The notes under the pieces are model-generated. The model saw nothing but the letters and a program-made list of their open reading frames with translations. It ran no database searches and had not been told where the DNA came from. Position numbers and translations under genes: made by a program. From Micromonospora sp. CP22 (GTDB lineage: Bacteria; Actinomycetota; Actinomycetes; Mycobacteriales; Micromonosporaceae), in the NCBI RefSeq assembly GCF_009712475.1, contig NZ_VCJO01000021.1, positions 1 to 64,000 on the forward strand: 64,000 nt of DNA, read 5' to 3'. Positions 17,488 through 25,117 of the stretch are shown piece after piece. Every line of letters starts with the position of its first letter. The stretch's first letter is position 1.

Positions 17488-18249
17488 TTGGAACTCAATT
17501 TCTTGGGCCCATCAACCGTGAGATCCGGTTCATCGGAAGTAGATATTCCGGGAACTCGTGACCGTAAGATTCTGGCGACTCTGCTTCTCAACTCCAACCG
17601 TCCCGTCCATATCGACCTGTTGATCGATGTGGTGTGGGACGACGATCCACCAGCCACCGCCCGACAGCAGGTGCAGAACCGACTGGACAGCCTACGAGCC
17701 AGACTTGACACCGAGGCAACTCACATAAACCGCAATGGGAAACACTGCACGTTGCACGTGAAATACGATCAGGTCGACGGATTGAAGTTCCGCAAAATAT
17801 ACACCGAAGCAACCTCGTCAATAAATTCGGGCAACACAGAAAACGCGGTCACCCTCCTACGATCAGCGTTCGAACTGTGGCGCGGAGCCCCAGTCGAGGA
17901 TGTCGAGTCAGCCAAGCTCCAAACGGAGGCACTGCGGTGGAAGGAACTCCACCTGAAGGCGATCGAGACGTTGATAGATCTTGAGTACAGTCTCAACAGA
18001 CATCGACTGCTGACCGCTGACCGCTGACCTGCACAGTTGGATCGGCAGTTACCCCTACACGAAGGTCTGCGTTGCCGGCTCGCGGAGGCCATGCACGCGG
18101 GCTCCCGCACGGCGGAGACGTTGGGCGTGCTCAGCGGCTTACGGGCTCGGTTGGCCCGCGAGCTGGGGATCAGCACCAGCCCGCTGGTGGAGGATCTCTA
18201 CCACCGCCTGCTGCGCGGAACCCGGATGGTGACTGTCGCGATCGGCTGA
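17488..18249 (+). pseudogene. SARP-family regulator broken by a 7-bp duplication and a 1-bp deletion
   Basis: The first 179 codons encode a SARP winged helix (ELNFLGPSTVRSGSSEVDI, RDRKILATLLLNSNRP, LIDVVWDDDPPATARQQVQ) and part of the activation domain (VTLLRSAFELWRGAPVEDVES). The frame then ends at a TGA created by tandem copies of TGACCGC (18011-18024). Removing one copy restores RLLTADLHSWIGSYP. A second lesion at the C4 run 18052-18055 needs one added C to join SYP to LHEGLRCRLAEAMHAGSRTAE and LARELGISTSPLVEDLYHRLL. Codon use is AT-richer than in neighbours, a sign of transfer. With both lesions the product would lack a complete activation domain, so I call it a pseudogene; a truncated DNA-binding protein cannot be excluded. 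Confidence 0.8.
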
Positions 18250-18380
18250 GCTCATCACCGGGCGGCTGCTGCCGAGAGACCACCTCCAGGCATTGCTTCG
18301 GCGACGGTGATCGGACGGTGATGCCTCAGTGAGACAGACCGGAATCATCGCGGCATCGGATCTGAGTTGGAGGGATCGCC

Positions 18381-18913
18381 TTGCTCAAACGAAAGAGCGC
18401 CCGGCTGGCCGCAGTGCTGGCACTGTGCTTCACCGCAAGTCTGGCCGCCCCGCAGGCCGCCCGTCGCCGCGCCGGCCACTGTCGCGGCGGAGACCACCGT
18501 CAAGGCCGAGAATCTTGACCCGGCGAAGGCCACGATGATCCCGGAGGTCGAGCTACAGGCCACCGGCTGCGGTTCGGTCTGCGACGGCAAGAACCCCGCG
18601 ACGTACAAGATCTATCACAGTGGATGTTCGACCTGTTACCACTACTGCGCGGACGACGCGAAACGGTCGCGTCGAACACCAGCGGGATCAACCTGGAGCC
18701 TCGCTACAGCCTCGGTGCCGGACGGCATGGGCACGGGTGAGTTCCGACTTCTACTACCCGACGGTACGCAGCTACTACCTCGACGGGCGGGTCCGTACCG
18801 CCTACAGCGGCTTCGCCGGTGCTTACTACACCCAGATGGTGAACGACGCCAATCTGCTCGCTCGGGCGGAAGCCAGCGCCGGTCCCACCACCTGGGTGAC
18901 GAGCAAGTACTGA
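18381..18913 (+). pseudogene. Secreted DUF2690-like cysteine-containing protein, broken by about three indels
   Basis: A TTG start six bases after GGAGGG opens a clear signal peptide (LLKRKSARLAAVLALCF followed by TASLAAPQ). The frame then shifts near 18455, again at the A run 18661-18663, and again near 18710. Joined, the mature part reads CGSVCDGKNPATY, CSTCYHYCADDAK, TVASNTSGINLEPRYS and CRTAWARVSSDFYYP, the pattern of DUF2690 exported proteins. The last piece ends in WVTSKY and a stop before a terminator. Function of the family is unknown. It follows the broken SARP on the same strand, suggesting decay of an acquired unit. Multiple sequencing errors are the alternative. Confidence 0.65.
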
Positions 18914-18956
18914 CCGGACCGGTCGCCTGAGCGGCCCGATCCGAGACAGTCAGGAA

Positions 18957-18996
18957 GCCGAGGGGCGGCCGGACACCTGTCCGACCGCCCCTCGGC
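18957..18996. terminator. Terminator hairpin between convergent units
   Basis: Arms 18957-18975 and 18978-18996 are complementary except for one G-T-type mismatch, starting GCCGAGGGGCGG. The tip would open to a small loop. It serves the end of the PBP gene and possibly the DUF2690 relic. Confidence 0.75.
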
Positions 18997-19006
18997 GTTC
19001 ACGAGA

Positions 19007-21832
19007 TCAATCCCGCTCTGTCGTCCTCGGTGGTGGCACGCCACCGCCGTCACCGCCTGGTCGTTGGTCATCTCCAGGCGGGGTGATCGGATTGTTCCCC
19101 CCGTTGTCCCCGCCGCCGGGACCACCGCCGCCGGGACCACCGTTGTTTCCACCGCCGAGCTGGCAGAAGAAGTCGATCGGGTTGCAATCCCGGTCGCCTC
19201 CGGGCGGGGGCGGTGGCGGCGCCGGTTCCTCGCCGTTACCGGCGTCCTGGTCGCCCACCCCGGTGACACTGGGCAGGTTGGACGGGTCGGAGCCCTTCAG
19301 TGCCTCGTCCATGTAGCGCTTCCACAGCGCGGCGGGGATGCTGCTACCACCGATGTTGGAGCCGTTGCGATCGAGGATGGCTGGCTTCTTCGGGTCGCGG
19401 CTGCCGATCCACACCGCCGTGGCCACATTCTCGTCGTAGCCGACCATCCAGGCGTGGGCGTTCTTGTCGGTGTTGCCGTACTGCCAGGTGCCGGTCTTGC
19501 CGGCGGCCTGCCGGTTGCCGACCAGCGCCGCGTTGCTCCTGCCGGGAATTTCCTTGAGCACCGCCGTCACCTCGTCGGCGACCTCCGGCCGGATCACCTG
19601 CTGCGGCTTGAGCTTCTCGCCGGTGCCGGGCACCTTGTCCCACTTGCCGGTGGCCTTGTTCTGCTTCTCCACCTTACGGACGAAGTGCGCCTTGTTGTAC
19701 TTGCCCTTGTTGGCGAGGGTGGCCAGGCCGTTGGCGTGGTCCAGCACGGTGACCGGGTACTGACCGAAGCCGATCACCCGGTCGAACTTCGTCGGCGCGA
19801 GTTCCCCGGGCTTCTTCTTCGTCAGGTCGTGTATCTGGTGCTTGTCGTCCCACATGGTGCGGATGCCGGCGCGACGAGCCATGTCGAGCACCTTGTCGGC
19901 GCCGATGTCCTCCGTCACGTGGAAGAACGGCACGTTGTACGACTGCACCGTCGACTCCTGGAGGGTGCACCACTTCTTGCAGCTGGCGTTCCGACCGGCG
20001 TTTACGATCTTCGACTCGTAGCCCTCCGGCGTGAACGGCGTGGCGTCCCAGTGCGACTTCACCGATATCTCGGCGTCGATCGCCGCAGCCAGGGTGTAGA
20101 CCTTGAACGACGAGCCCGGCGGGTGACCACCAACGAGGTTGCCGTTTTGATCGGTGTTCAAGCCGGCGTAGTCGAAGTCCGCGCCGCTGTCACCGCCGTA
20201 GTAGGCAAGCACCCGGCCGGTCTTCGGCTCGACGGAGACCACCGCCGCCATGAGGTTTTTCGGATGCCCCTTGAGCACCGACCCCTTCCGGTCCGGCTGG
20301 GCCGCCTCCTCCAGAGCCTTCTGCATCTTCGGATCGATGGTGGTGGTGATCCGGTAGCCGCCCTCACGCAGCTCGTCGACGCAACTCGGCTTGCCCTCGG
20401 CACCGGAGTCGGAGCAGAGACCCCACTCCTCCATCTCCTTGCGGACGTAGTTGATCACGTTGCCGCGCGGGGTGGCGACGCCGAAGCCGTTGTTCTTCTT
20501 CGACTTCTGCACCTTCGGGTACTCGGTCGGCCGCTCCGGCTTGCCCGGGGCGTTCAGCCAACCCTCCTCGACCATCCCGTTGAGGACGTACTCCCACCGG
20601 GCCTTCGCCTCTTCCTCGTTGACCTCCGGGTCGTAGCCCTTGTGGGTGGCGCTGGCCACCGGCTGCTTGATCAGCGCGGCGAGCACCGCGCCCTGCGCCG
20701 CGTTCAGCTTCTTCGCGCTGGTGTTGAAGTACGTCTGGGCCGCCGCCTCGATGCCGTACGCACCTCGACCGAAGTAGATCACGTTGAGGTAGTTCTCCAT
20801 GATCTGCTTCTTGGTGAAGTTGTCGTTGAGCTTCGAGGCGAGGATCGCCTCCTTCACCTTCCGCGCGTAGCTGTCGTCCTGGAGGTTCTCGTAGGCGTTG
20901 CGCGCGTACTGCTGGGTGATGGTCGAGGCGCCCTGCTTGTCGCCGCCGGAGAGGTTGTTCCAGGCGGCCCGGGCGATGCCCTTGTAGTCGACGCCCGAGT
21001 GCCGGTAGAAGTTGCGGTCCTCGGCGGCGGCGACGGCGTTCTGCACGTGCTCGGGAATGTTGTCGATGGTGACGAAGGTGCGGTTCTCGTTGCCGAGCTT
21101 GGCGACCAGCGTCTTGCCGTCCTTGGCGTAGACGGTGGTGGACAGCGGCAGCGGGATCTCCTTTGGCAGCACCACGTTGGTCGAGTAGTAGGTGAACCCG
21201 ACCACGCCGATGCCGGCCAACATGATGAACACCGCGAAGCCGGCGATCAGGATGTTCATCCGCTTGCGCTTGCGGGCTCGGGCCGCCGCACCCGGATCAC
21301 GGCCACCGCGTCCGGGACCGGCCGGTCCGCCCGGCCCTCCGGGACCACCGGGCCCGCCTGGACCGCCCGGCCCGCCGACGCTGGCCCGGGCCACCGCGGC
21401 GCGACCACCGGACACAGAGGCCGAGCCGACACTCGCCCGACCGGCCGATGCCGCGCCTACCGAGGCGCGGCCGGGACCGGCGGGCGAAACCGGCACCGAA
21501 GCCCGACCGGACCGTCCAGGGGCGGGCGAGACCGGCACCGAGGCACGGCCGGGACCGGCCGGCGAGACCGGCACCGAGGCGCGGCCCGAACCGGACCGGC
21601 CGACCGGCGCCGCGCTGCCACGTGGCGGAACGCTCGCCGAGCCGCCGACTGAGGCACGCCCACCGACCGAGGCACGGGCCGACGGGCCCGATGTCTCCGG
21701 TCCGGTCGACCAGTTGACTCCGCGCGGTTCACCACCCGAGCGGCGGTACGCGTCGTCCGCCTGCCTCGGATCGTCCTGGCCCGGAATGCGGGCCCGGCCG
21801 CGCGAGGAGCTGGGATCGCCGTACGAGTTCAT
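19007..21832 (-). CDS. ponA: Bifunctional class A penicillin-binding protein
   Basis: The enzyme polymerises and cross-links peptidoglycan at the outer membrane face. The 941-residue protein has a long cytoplasmic tail (1-190) of GRASV-type repeats and GGP repeats, one membrane helix (192-216), a GT51 transglycosylase domain (AAEDRNFYRHSGVD, GASTITQQYARN), and a transpeptidase domain with SSFK (catalytic Ser 574), SYN and KTGT motifs. A Pro/Gly-rich external tail follows. The position next to DUF5318, PadR and ino1 matches the ponA1 locus of M. tuberculosis. Residues after the transpeptidase contain two cysteines (DCNPIDFFCQ). No PASTA domain is seen. Confidence 0.95.
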   Translation of the reverse strand: MNSYGDPSSSRGRARIPGQDDPRQADDAYRRSGGEPRGVNWSTGPETSGPSARASVGGRASVGGSASVPPRGSAAPVGRSGSGRASVPVSPAGPGRASVPVSPAPGRSGRASVPVSPAGPGRASVGAASAGRASVGSASVSGGRAAVARASVGGPGGPGGPGGPGGPGGPAGPGRGGRDPGAAARARKRKRMNILIAGFAVFIMLAGIGVVGFTYYSTNVVLPKEIPLPLSTTVYAKDGKTLVAKLGNENRTFVTIDNIPEHVQNAVAAAEDRNFYRHSGVDYKGIARAAWNNLSGGDKQGASTITQQYARNAYENLQDDSYARKVKEAILASKLNDNFTKKQIMENYLNVIYFGRGAYGIEAAAQTYFNTSAKKLNAAQGAVLAALIKQPVASATHKGYDPEVNEEEAKARWEYVLNGMVEEGWLNAPGKPERPTEYPKVQKSKKNNGFGVATPRGNVINYVRKEMEEWGLCSDSGAEGKPSCVDELREGGYRITTTIDPKMQKALEEAAQPDRKGSVLKGHPKNLMAAVVSVEPKTGRVLAYYGGDSGADFDYAGLNTDQNGNLVGGHPPGSSFKVYTLAAAIDAEISVKSHWDATPFTPEGYESKIVNAGRNASCKKWCTLQESTVQSYNVPFFHVTEDIGADKVLDMARRAGIRTMWDDKHQIHDLTKKKPGELAPTKFDRVIGFGQYPVTVLDHANGLATLANKGKYNKAHFVRKVEKQNKATGKWDKVPGTGEKLKPQQVIRPEVADEVTAVLKEIPGRSNAALVGNRQAAGKTGTWQYGNTDKNAHAWMVGYDENVATAVWIGSRDPKKPAILDRNGSNIGGSSIPAALWKRYMDEALKGSDPSNLPSVTGVGDQDAGNGEEPAPPPPPPGGDRDCNPIDFFCQLGGGNNGGPGGGGPGGGDNGGNNPITPPGDDQRPGGDGGGVPPPRTTERD
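21377..21676 (-). repeat. Intragenic GRASV-type repeats in the PBP cytoplasmic tail
   Basis: Residues 53-152 of the PBP contain about ten imperfect copies of (G/A)RASV, several extended to GRASVPVSP, with matching DNA-level near-repeats. They run directly into a GGP repeat tract and a basic cluster before the membrane helix. Such repeats expand and contract easily. Confidence 0.75.
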
Positions 21833-22029
21833 TCCTCACACCCTGCCGTCGCGGTGGGGCGCGCTCGCACCGCCACCGGTTTGCCGTGAGTTGTGACACC
21901 TGTGCACCCGGCACGGGGGTGCCGTGGTCGCCGGTGCCAGATCCGCATCAAACGGACCATTCAGACTTACAAGCCGTCGGTAGCCCCAGCCGCGTGGCAC
22001 GCGACCGGGGCCAGCCGATCGAGCTCGAA

Positions 22030-22491
22030 TCACCGTTGCGCCTCTCGCCTTCGCCGGACACCCGTTCCGTCGGCGGTCATGCCGCTAGCCTCACCATGCT
22101 CCAGGTCGCCGTCGGCGACGCCGGTCAGACCATCCCGCCCGAGCAGGTACTGCTCGACGAGATGGTTCCAGTCACAGCCGAGGCACACCTCCACTACGAA
22201 GACCTGAAACTCACGCAGCGTCATCGCCAGCACACTCAGCTCAGCCAGAGTACGGGCCTGGCCGGCCGACTGCTTGAGTTCGTCGCCATAAATGTAGTGG
22301 ACGAGGGTCAGGTTCTCGCTGCGGCAGATCGGGCACCGCTCGTCGGTGGACTCGCCATGGAACCGAGCCGCGTTCTTCAGGTAGGGCGACGCGTCGCACA
22401 GGTCATAGGTGCCGACACGACCCGCGAGGAGTTCACGCAGCGCCGCTCGCTTTCGAAGCGAGTAGTCGACGACCTGGCGCTGCGTACGCAT
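22030..22491 (-). CDS. DUF5318-family protein
   Basis: The 153-residue protein matches the actinobacterial DUF5318 group: RQVVDYSLRKRAAL, CDASPYLKNAARFHG, a zinc-binding-like CPIC pair, LVHYIYGDELK and a second pair CLGC. The chain probably binds one zinc ion through these four cysteines. Function is unknown. The ATG is chosen because conserved residues begin there, though no good Shine-Dalgarno precedes it, so the transcript may be leaderless. It lies between ponA and the PadR gene, as in mycobacteria. Confidence 0.85.
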   Translation of the reverse strand: MRTQRQVVDYSLRKRAALRELLAGRVGTYDLCDASPYLKNAARFHGESTDERCPICRSENLTLVHYIYGDELKQSAGQARTLAELSVLAMTLREFQVFVVEVCLGCDWNHLVEQYLLGRDGLTGVADGDLEHGEASGMTADGTGVRRRREAQR

Positions 22492-22599
22492 GCGGGAAAG
22501 GGTACGCGGTCTGCTCTGACGAGGCGACCACCGTGACAATCAGTGACCGTAGAACATCAGTGTGGGGGTTTGCCCAGACCCAGGCGAGACGCTACGGTG

Positions 22600-22622
22600 C
22601 GATGTATCGGTCCGATACATCG
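22600..22622. promoter_or_regulatory. Perfect palindrome, probable PadR operator
   Basis: CGATGTATCGG and its exact reverse complement flank a single central T. It sits 42 bases before the PadR start and 108 bases from the divergent DUF5318 start. ATGT...ACAT ends resemble known PadR boxes, though the spacing here is 11 rather than the classical 8. Autoregulation is inferred. Confidence 0.65.
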
Positions 22623-22664
22623 TGGCGTGTAGCGCTCCACGCACAGGGTAAGGGAGGGTGGCCG

Positions 22665-23303
22665 GTGCTCGAACTCGCCATCCTCGGCCTGTTGCAGGAG
22701 GCTCCGATGCACGGCTACGAGCTCCGCAAGGAGCTCACCGCCAAGCTCGGCGCGATCCGCGCCGCTATCAGTTACGGCTCGCTCTATCCGACCCTGCGCC
22801 GGCTGCAGGCGGCAGGATGGATCACCGAGGCCGACGAGACACCTGCCACCGCCGAGGAGGTTCCCGCGCTGACCAGCCGACGAGGTCGGGTGGTCTACAC
22901 CATCACCGCGGAAGGAAAAGAGCGCTTCGCCCAGCTCATCGCGCAGACCGGGCCGGAGACATACGGCGACACCGGCTTCGGTGTGCACTTCGCGTTCTTT
23001 TCCCGAACCGATCAGGCGACCCGACTTCGAATTCTGGAAGGTCGCCGCCGCACGATCGAGGAACGTCGCGAAGGGCTTCGCGACATGCTGGGCCGGGCGG
23101 CCGAGCGCCTCGACGCGTACACCCTGGAGCTGCAGCGCCACGGCCTGGAGGCCTGTGAGCGTGAGGTCCGCTGGCTGGAGGAGCTCATCGCCAACGAGCG
23201 CTCCGGCCGTGCCCCGACGGTCCCGAACGACGGGACGGCCGGCGGCCCACGAGAAGACAACAGCCCGCCTCCGCCTGGAGAGACCAGGACAGAGCGGCCG
23301 TGA
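22665..23303 (+). CDS. PadR-family transcriptional regulator
   Basis: The 212-residue protein has the N-terminal PadR winged helix (LELAILGLLQEAPMHGYELRKEL; SYGSLYPTLRRLQAAGWI, described in parts) and a C-terminal helical domain for dimerisation (RLRILEGRRRTIEER, EREVRWLEELIANE). The GTG start follows AGGGAGGG by six bases. The ino1 gene starts 24 bases after its stop, so the regulator is probably cotranscribed with ino1, as in mycobacteria where the PadR homologue (Rv0047c) adjoins ino1. A perfect palindrome upstream is the likely binding site. Confidence 0.92.
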   Translation: MLELAILGLLQEAPMHGYELRKELTAKLGAIRAAISYGSLYPTLRRLQAAGWITEADETPATAEEVPALTSRRGRVVYTITAEGKERFAQLIAQTGPETYGDTGFGVHFAFFSRTDQATRLRILEGRRRTIEERREGLRDMLGRAAERLDAYTLELQRHGLEACEREVRWLEELIANERSGRAPTVPNDGTAGGPREDNSPPPPGETRTERP

Positions 23304-23326
23304 CAGAGAAGAAGGAGGCACACGCG

Positions 23327-24406
23327 ATGGGCTCCGTCCGCGTCGCCATCGTCGGTGTGGGTAACTGCGCCTCGTCCCTGGTACAGGGCGTCGAGTACTA
23401 CCGGAATGCCGACCCCAACGACCGCGTCCCGGGTCTCATGCACGTCACCTTCGGCGACTACCACGTCTCTGACGTGCAGTTCGTCGCGGCGTTCGATGTC
23501 GACGCCAAGAAGGTGGGCATGGACCTCGCGGAGGCGATCGTCGCCAGCGAGAACAACACCATCAAGCTCTGCGACGTGCCGCCGACCGGCGTCACCGTGC
23601 AGCGCGGCCCGACCTTCGACGGTCTGGGCCAGTACTACCGCGAGATCGTCGAGGAGTCGGACGCCGGGCCGGTCGACGTGGCCAAGGCGCTGCGCGACGC
23701 GCAGGTCGACGTGGTCGTCTCGTACCTGCCGGTGGGCTCGGAGCAGGCCGACAAGTTCTACGCCCAGGCCGCGATCGACGCCGGCTGCGCGTTCGTCAAC
23801 GCCCTGCCGGTCTTCATCGCCTCCGACCCCGAGTGGGCGCAGAAGTTCACCGACGCGGGTCTGCCGATCGTCGGCGACGACATCAAGAGCCAGGTCGGTG
23901 CCACCATCGTGCACCGCGCCCTGGCGAAGCTCTTCGAGGACCGGGGAGTCGAGCTGCTGCGCACGTACCAGCTCAACTTCGGCGGCAACATGGACTTCAT
24001 GAACATGCTGGAGCGCAACCGCCTGGTCTCGAAGAAGATCTCGAAGACCCAGTCGGTGACCTCCCAGGTGCCGCACGAGATGGCCAAGAGCGACGTGCAC
24101 ATCGGCCCGTCCGACCACGTGCCGTGGCTGGACGACCGTAAGTGGGCCTACATCCGCCTGGAGGGCCGCTCGTTCGGTGACACGCCGCTCAACGCCGAGC
24201 TGAAGCTCGAGGTGTGGGACTCGCCGAACTCGGCCGGTGTCATCATCGACGCCGTACGGGCCGCGAAGATCGCCCTGGACCGGAAGATCGGTGGACCGAT
24301 CCTGTCGGCCTCGTCGTACTTCATGAAGTCCCCGCCCGTGCAGTACGCCGACCACGACGCGCACGCCGCCGTCGAGGCGTTCATCGCCGGTGAGGTCGAG
24401 CGCTGA
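23327..24406 (+). CDS. ino1: Inositol-3-phosphate synthase
   Basis: The enzyme converts glucose 6-phosphate to inositol phosphate using NAD+, the first step towards phosphatidylinositol and mycothiol. The 359-residue protein shows the Rossmann motif VAIVGVGNCASS, the signatures LPVGSEQADKFYAQA and GDDIKSQVGATIVHR, and NFGGNMDFMNML. The ATG with AAGGAGG eight bases upstream is preferred to an in-frame GTG at 23300 that overlaps the PadR stop. Its length fits the short actinobacterial class. Confidence 0.96.
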   Translation: MGSVRVAIVGVGNCASSLVQGVEYYRNADPNDRVPGLMHVTFGDYHVSDVQFVAAFDVDAKKVGMDLAEAIVASENNTIKLCDVPPTGVTVQRGPTFDGLGQYYREIVEESDAGPVDVAKALRDAQVDVVVSYLPVGSEQADKFYAQAAIDAGCAFVNALPVFIASDPEWAQKFTDAGLPIVGDDIKSQVGATIVHRALAKLFEDRGVELLRTYQLNFGGNMDFMNMLERNRLVSKKISKTQSVTSQVPHEMAKSDVHIGPSDHVPWLDDRKWAYIRLEGRSFGDTPLNAELKLEVWDSPNSAGVIIDAVRAAKIALDRKIGGPILSASSYFMKSPPVQYADHDAHAAVEAFIAGEVER

Positions 24407-24443
24407 CGCGTTGAGCACCAGCCCGATCTGACGCTGTTGCCGA

Positions 24444-24479
24444 CACGAGGGCCGAGTCCGCGAGGGCTCGGCCCTCGTG
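24444..24479. terminator. Terminator hairpin between ino1 and ogt
   Basis: A perfect 13-bp stem (24444-24456 with 24467-24479) has a 10-base loop and lies between the two convergent genes. Confidence 0.8.
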
Positions 24480-24505
24480 CTCTTCGCCGCCCTGCTCCGG
24501 GCTGA

Positions 24506-24985
24506 TCACGACCAGGCTCGTTGCAGGGCCACCCGGGCCTCCAACTCCAGGAGCCCGACCTTCCGGTCCAGGCCACCACCGAAGCCGACCAGCTTTCCTC
24601 CCGCCCCGACGATGCGGTGACACGGCACGATCACCGGAATCGGATTGCGGTTGCAGGCCACTCCGACAGCTCGGGCGGCTCCGGGTTCACCCACGCGTCG
24701 GGCGACCTCGCCGTAGGTGAGTGTCTCGCCGTACGGAATGAGGGTCATCTCCCGCCACACCGCCCGCTCGAAGTCGGAGCCGCGCGGCACGCTCAGCGGC
24801 ACGCCGAAGTCGGTCAGGTCCCCGGCGAAGTACGCCCGCAACTCCGCCACCACCCGCCGGGAGATCTCGTCGAGCGGCTCGGTGGCGGCGTCACCGACCG
24901 CGCCGAAGCGTGTCCCGCAGACGCTCTCGCCGTCGGTGGCCACGGAGAACTCCCCGATCGGCGAGTCGAGCACGGTCCAGCGCAT
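24506..24985 (-). CDS. ogt: Methylated-DNA-[protein]-cysteine S-methyltransferase
   Basis: The protein removes alkyl groups from O6 of guanine by irreversible transfer to its own cysteine. The 159-residue product carries the helix-turn-helix TYGEVARRVGEPGAARAVG and the active-site motif VIVPCHRIVG with the acceptor cysteine. The ATG beginning MRWTVLDSP is chosen; a GTG 15 bases upstream would add five residues. It is convergent with ino1 and has no obvious partner gene. Confidence 0.94.
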   Translation of the reverse strand: MRWTVLDSPIGEFSVATDGESVCGTRFGAVGDAATEPLDEISRRVVAELRAYFAGDLTDFGVPLSVPRGSDFERAVWREMTLIPYGETLTYGEVARRVGEPGAARAVGVACNRNPIPVIVPCHRIVGAGGKLVGFGGGLDRKVGLLELEARVALQRAWS

Positions 24986-25054
24986 CCCGCCATTGTCCAC
25001 CCGCAGCGTTAGGGTGGTCAGCGGGTACGAGCGCGGTGGCCCGGAAAGGCCGAA

Positions 25055-25095
25055 GCCCGCCGGAGCGTCCCGAGCTGTCGGGGGCTCCGGCGGGC
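25055..25095. terminator. Terminator hairpin downstream of the subtilase gene
   Basis: A perfect 12-bp stem (25055-25066 with 25084-25095) with a 17-base loop lies just beyond the subtilase stop, on the path towards ogt. Confidence 0.75.
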
Positions 25096-25117
25096 GCCGG
25101 AAGGGATCGCGTACGGA

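Noticed and set aside
385..18913. Biosynthetic gene cluster implied by two SARP relics
   Set aside because: No polyketide, peptide or terpene synthase genes lie nearby; intervening genes are conserved housekeeping genes.
19064..21652. 862-codon open frame antisense to the PBP gene
   Set aside because: It mirrors the codon bias of ponA, has no recognisable domain, and the PBP motifs on the other strand are complete.
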